Assembly: GCA_031270145.1 (NCBI GenBank)
Contig: JAISYD010000280.1
Span: 1 to 16,275 of the forward strand
DNA length: 16,275 nt
Source of the DNA: Planctomycetota bacterium
GTDB taxonomy: Bacteria > Planctomycetota > SZUA-567
Reading direction: 5' to 3'
Both the position numbers and the translations under genes were made by a program. Each line of letters opens with the position of its first letter. Positions within the stretch are counted from its first letter, which is position 1. Below the pieces are notes generated by a model. It did no database searches. It had not been told where the DNA came from and was given only the letters and a program-made list of their open reading frames with translations. Of this stretch, positions 13,267 to 16,275 are shown piece by piece.

Positions 13267-14290
13267 TCAAGAGACAATTCCCCTCTTCAGTATTGCGAGG
13301 CGGGCGATATTGTAGGCCAAATTCCGGAGTCCTATCTTCACTATGGCCCTGGCAAGGCCGATAGTTCGCAGTATCAGGTTGCCAGCCGTTTGTAGCTGGG
13401 CTCCGAAAACATGCTCCACACGGACGCGAAGCGTGGAACGGGCACGATTCGCTCGCTTTTGTTCCTCGGTGAGCGGATGCTTGGCATATCCCTTCTCGTG
13501 TATGCACGGAAGATAGGGCGAGTCAGGAGCCGACAAACGCTCCACCCGTTCCGCGGACATGTAGGCCGAGTCGGCATAAACCGAGGGGTCGGCGTTCGGC
13601 GACAATATCGACTCGCACGCGTTGAAATCATGAACATTCGCCGGAGTGACGGCATAGCCGCGAATCAGTTTGTGTTCCACGTCCGGCGCGATGTGATTCT
13701 TGTAGCCAAAGGATTGTTTGCCGTTCTTTTGCGTCTATTTGGCGTCGATGTCTTTTTGCGCCCGGGTGTTGTCGCTCCACTCGGCGACGTCTTCGCCGCG
13801 CTTGAGCTTGTCGTTGTTCTCGCGCGAGTCGCGACGGATGGGCGCCCTGACGATGCTGGCGTCGACTATCTGTCCTCGCCTCGCGTCAAAACCGGACTGG
13901 TTGAGGTATTCGCCAAAGCGGCTGAACAACGTTTCCGTCAATCCCTGTTCCTTGAGGCGTTCGCGGAATGCCCAAATGGTCTTGGCGTCGGGAACGTCGT
14001 CGCCCATGGTCAAGCCCAGGAAGCGCATAAAGGACAGGCGGTCGAGAACTTGCTGTTCGAGACTGTCGTCCGAAAGGTTGTAAAGGGACTGCAATATCAG
14101 CATTTTGAACTTAAGGAGAGGGTCTATGGGCGGGCGGCCGCCTTTGGAGACATCGACACTCTCCCGGAGACGCGATAGCTCGGAGCGAAATATCTCCCAG
14201 TCGATCAACTCGTTCAATTGCTTCAGGGGATCACCATTGCGATCTATCTTGGCAAACTTGAGGGAATTTTCAAGCGCGACCCCGACCTTC
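13267..14290 (-). pseudogene. IS5-family transposase, interrupted by an in-frame amber codon
   Basis: The N-terminal part (GDPLKQLNELIDWEIF, then LYNLSDDSLEQQVLDRLSF, DVPDAKTIWAFRERL) and C-terminal part belong to one IS5-family DDE transposase. The catalytic residues are present: Asp in GQIVDASIV, Asp in VYADSAYMS and Glu in RVRVEHVFG. After DIDAK the frame meets TAG at 13735-13737 and then continues without a shift as TQKNGKQSFGYKNH. The family normally has Trp at this position (AxWTKK), so a single TGG to TAG change explains the break. Downstream translation could restart at MEHKL (13678-13680) but would lack the first Asp. No start codon lies near the expected beginning: the frame runs upstream to an ATG at 14415 through sequence that looks non-coding. 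The copy is probably inactive. Confidence 0.85.
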
Positions 14291-14315
14291 AAGGCGCAAG
14301 CGGCATATTTATCTC

Positions 14316-14344
14316 TTGCCAAGCGGGACGTATTTGTCAATAAT
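14316..14344 (+). promoter_or_regulatory. Putative promoter for the S41 protease gene
   Basis: TTGCCA (14316-14321) and AATAAT (14339-14344) with a 17-base spacer point rightward, about 90 bases before the protease start. They lie right next to the broken end of the IS5 element. A GC-rich hairpin, CGGAG/CTCCG near 14370-14387, follows in the leader. Confidence 0.35.
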
Positions 14345-14434
14345 AGGCCGGGTCGGACGCGCCGGGCCGGAGTCGCCACGCTCCGGGGGCGCCGCAAGAT
14401 CCGACAGAGGCGCATTAAAATTTAAGGAACGCGA

Positions 14435-16275
14435 ATGAAGCCCAGATTTCCCATTGTGATTTGCCTCGCCCTTTGCATCGCCCCTTCCCTTAGCCTCGAA
14501 GCCGCCGAACTCGCCGACATCCTGGCCGAACAATCGTTCCATCCGGATTTGCCGGCCTGGGAAACGGCGGAATCGCTGGCCCGATCCGGCTATGCCATCG
14601 CGCCGGAATTGGCCCAGGCGGCCAGCGACCCCGGACTCCTTCCACGCCAGCGGCTGGCGATTTCCGCCGCCCTTCTGCGCCTGGGCGAGCAGCGCCTGGG
14701 CGTGTCCGGCCTGGAGGCGGCGGCCATGGACGCCCTCGCCCCGCTCCCGGACCGCCTGGAGGCGGCGCAGATCCTCGGCAAATGGGGCGGCGAATACGCG
14801 GCGGCCCGGTTGGGCATGGTCATGGATCTTCCCGAAGTGCCGGAAAGGCTGCGGGTGGAAATGGCGTACAGCCTCTGGCGCCTGTCCGCCCGCCCGCAAG
14901 CCTATGAGACGCTGGACGAGGTGCGCCGCAATGGAAGTACGGCGGTCGCCCGCGCCGAGGCGGCGCTAGCGCTGGGGCGCACGGATCGCTTCCCCCAGGT
15001 CAGGGACGAGGTGAGGGCGCTGGCAGAGCTGCCGGGCGAAATAGGCGAGCGGGCCGAAAACCTCATTCTCGTCAATTCCCGCCTGGACGACGAGGTGGTC
15101 CGGGACGACTTCACGGTCAAGCTGATTTCCGAGGTGGTCCAGAAAATCCGCGACTTCTACGCCGTCGACGAGGACAGCAAGGATCAGGCGAAACGCCTGG
15201 AGCCGAAGAGCCTGGGCGAGGCGGGGGCGCAGGCGCTCCTTTATTCCCTCGACCAATTCAACGACTACCTGAACGAAGAGGACTTCGCCGACTTCGAAGC
15301 GCAGCTTCGGGCCAATTACGGCGGCATCGGCGCCTGGGTCGGCATGCGGGACGGGCGCTTCACCATCCTCACCCCCATGTTCGACAAGCCGGCGCACCGG
15401 GCCGGGCTGCGGCCCATGGACGTCATCGACCGCATCGACGACATCGACATCGCCGACATGCGCCAGAACGACATCATCAAGCTCCTCAAGGGCGAGCCCG
15501 GCACCATGACCAAGCTCCGGGTGCATCGCCGCTCCTGGAGGGAGCCGCGGCAGATATCGGTCAGGCGGGAAATCATCGCCATCGAATCGGTGGCGTCCCA
15601 GCTCCTCCCCGGCGACATCGGCTACATCAAGATCAATTCCTTCAACGACGGCGACCAATACCGCCGGGTCAAGGGCACTCCCGCCCTGGTCAAGGACGCC
15701 CTGGCCTCACTTTCCCGCCAGGGCGCCAGAGGCGTCATTGTCGATCTCTCCAATAACCCGGGCGGCGTGATGGTCTCGGGGGTGGACGTGACCAAGCTGT
15801 TCATCGGCAACTCCAAGCTAATCGTTTCCAGCCGGGGCAAAAGGGATTCCCGGCGCCCCACCGAATACAAGGCGGGGATGCGGGCGCCCTTCTGGCAGGG
15901 GCCGGTGGTCCTGGTGGTCAACTCCGGCAGCGCCTCGGCGGCCGAGATCATGGCCGGCGCCATGCGCGATCACAAGCGGGCCCCGCTGGTGGGGCGGAAA
16001 ACCTACGGCAAGGGATCGGTCCAGTCCCTGATCGGGGTGAAGACGACCCGCGACCGTTCCCGCATCAAGCTGACCGTCGCCAAGTATTACCTGCCCAACG
16101 GCGACTGCATCCACGGCAAGGGCATCGAGCCGGATTACAAGGTGCCGGAGAACGAGCTGTCGGGCGCCGAAATGGAGGCGCGCTGGAAAATCCGCGATCA
16201 GCACGACATCATGTTCTGGCTGGAGGAAAACGACCGCTTCCTCCGCCACGAGGCGGAATACCGGCGCCTGCTGGA
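14435..16275 (+). CDS. S41 family (C-terminal processing, Ctp-type) serine protease, partial
   Basis: Exported PDZ protease that cleaves near protein C-termini in the cell envelope. The ATG at 14435 follows AAGGAA by 6 bases. Residues 1-24 form a signal peptide (MKPRFP, then a hydrophobic core IVICLALCIAPSLSL, then EAA). Residues ~25-290 are an Ala/Leu-rich, probably helical N-terminal region that I do not recognise. The PDZ domain spans ~294-385 (GGIGAWVG, then AGLRPMDVIDRIDD). The S41 core follows with GYIKINSF and GVIVDLSNNPGG. The catalytic Ser501 is in NSGSASAAEI and Lys526 is in TYGKGSVQ, exactly 25 residues apart as in characterised family members. GIEPDY near the end is also typical. 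At least 613 residues are present and the gene continues past the right edge. The large N-terminal extension is unlike short CtpA proteins. Confidence 0.9.
   Translation, partial: MKPRFPIVICLALCIAPSLSLEAAELADILAEQSFHPDLPAWETAESLARSGYAIAPELAQAASDPGLLPRQRLAISAALLRLGEQRLGVSGLEAAAMDALAPLPDRLEAAQILGKWGGEYAAARLGMVMDLPEVPERLRVEMAYSLWRLSARPQAYETLDEVRRNGSTAVARAEAALALGRTDRFPQVRDEVRALAELPGEIGERAENLILVNSRLDDEVVRDDFTVKLISEVVQKIRDFYAVDEDSKDQAKRLEPKSLGEAGAQALLYSLDQFNDYLNEEDFADFEAQLRANYGGIGAWVGMRDGRFTILTPMFDKPAHRAGLRPMDVIDRIDDIDIADMRQNDIIKLLKGEPGTMTKLRVHRRSWREPRQISVRREIIAIESVASQLLPGDIGYIKINSFNDGDQYRRVKGTPALVKDALASLSRQGARGVIVDLSNNPGGVMVSGVDVTKLFIGNSKLIVSSRGKRDSRRPTEYKAGMRAPFWQGPVVLVVNSGSASAAEIMAGAMRDHKRAPLVGRKTYGKGSVQSLIGVKTTRDRSRIKLTVAKYYLPNGDCIHGKGIEPDYKVPENELSGAEMEARWKIRDQHDIMFWLEENDRFLRHEAEYRRLL

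Larger units (their letters stand above)
13112..14290 (-). mobile_element. IS5-family insertion sequence, probably truncated at its transposase start side
   Basis: The left boundary is proposed at GGGGACCTCTAAAAA (13112-13126), which looks like an IS end. No matching inverted copy is visible between 14250 and 14430. The transposase reading frame also lacks a start codon where the family normally begins, just before NSLKFAK near 14275. Both observations suggest that the right end was lost. A hairpin, GACCGGAA/TTCCGGTC (13230-13251), lies between the proposed end and the transposase stop. The boundaries are estimates. Confidence 0.45.

Noticed and set aside
1..16275. CRISPR array, toxin-antitoxin pair, prophage or anti-phage system
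   Set aside because: No spaced direct repeats, small paired regulator/toxin genes, phage structural genes, or defence nucleases were found on either strand. The deoxyribosyltransferase-like gene alone, beside gpmI and efp, does not make a defence locus.

Overview
The window has two compositionally different parts. Positions 1 to about 3908 are visibly AT-richer, with many AT-ending codons, apart from a GC-rich insertion sequence at 806-1825. From about 3908 to the right edge the DNA is GC-rich, with compact genes and strong Shine-Dalgarno (SD) sites. The right part carries bacterial housekeeping genes: EF-P, cofactor-independent phosphoglycerate mutase, an RlmI-type rRNA methyltransferase, tRNA-Lys, tRNA-Glu and an S41 protease. 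The EF-P tip loop (TPGNWRA) recalls, from memory, EF-Ps of Verrucomicrobia or Lentisphaerae, so a PVC-group bacterium is possible. That assignment is weak, and no marker here fixes the lineage.

Left part (minus strand, read right to left): a near-consensus promoter (3823-3849), a frameshifted remnant of a ROK-family repressor (3601-3808), a creatinase-like M24 protein (2060-3301), a DDE transposase that seems to have lost the segment with its catalytic Glu (806-1825), and the N-terminal part of a sugar-type ABC ATPase (1-775, cut by the edge). This looks like a decaying uptake and catabolism cluster.

Junction: at about 3908 the first ~20 codons of a Gfo/Idh/MocA (IolG-like) oxidoreductase (3893-3964) break off into the AT-rich DNA. 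Upstream on the same strand are a Zn-dependent dehydrogenase (4000-5055) and a creatininase-family hydrolase (5091-6050). The set resembles the IolN-IolM-IolG inositol module known from Thermotoga, so an inositol or keto-inositol operon appears to have been broken here, by rearrangement or by a chimeric assembly.

Centre (plus strand): a promoter, a structured non-coding stretch and an intrinsic terminator (6248-6541) precede a ureohydrolase-fold protein with several altered metal ligands (6643-7539). Directly after it comes efp (7565-8125), whose product has Asn instead of Lys or Arg at the modified tip position. A nucleoside 2-deoxyribosyltransferase-like gene converges on efp (8190-8654). 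It is divergent from the run gpmI, nitroreductase, acidic small protein and rlmI (8741-12556).

Right: a tRNA-Lys/tRNA-Glu unit with its own promoter and terminator (12651-12999), an IS5-family element killed by an amber codon (13267-14290), and an exported S41 (Ctp-type) protease running off the right edge (from 14435). No CRISPR array, prophage or clear defence system is visible. The most interesting local signals are the ureohydrolase/EF-P pair, the candidate leader or small RNA before it, and the broken inositol operon.
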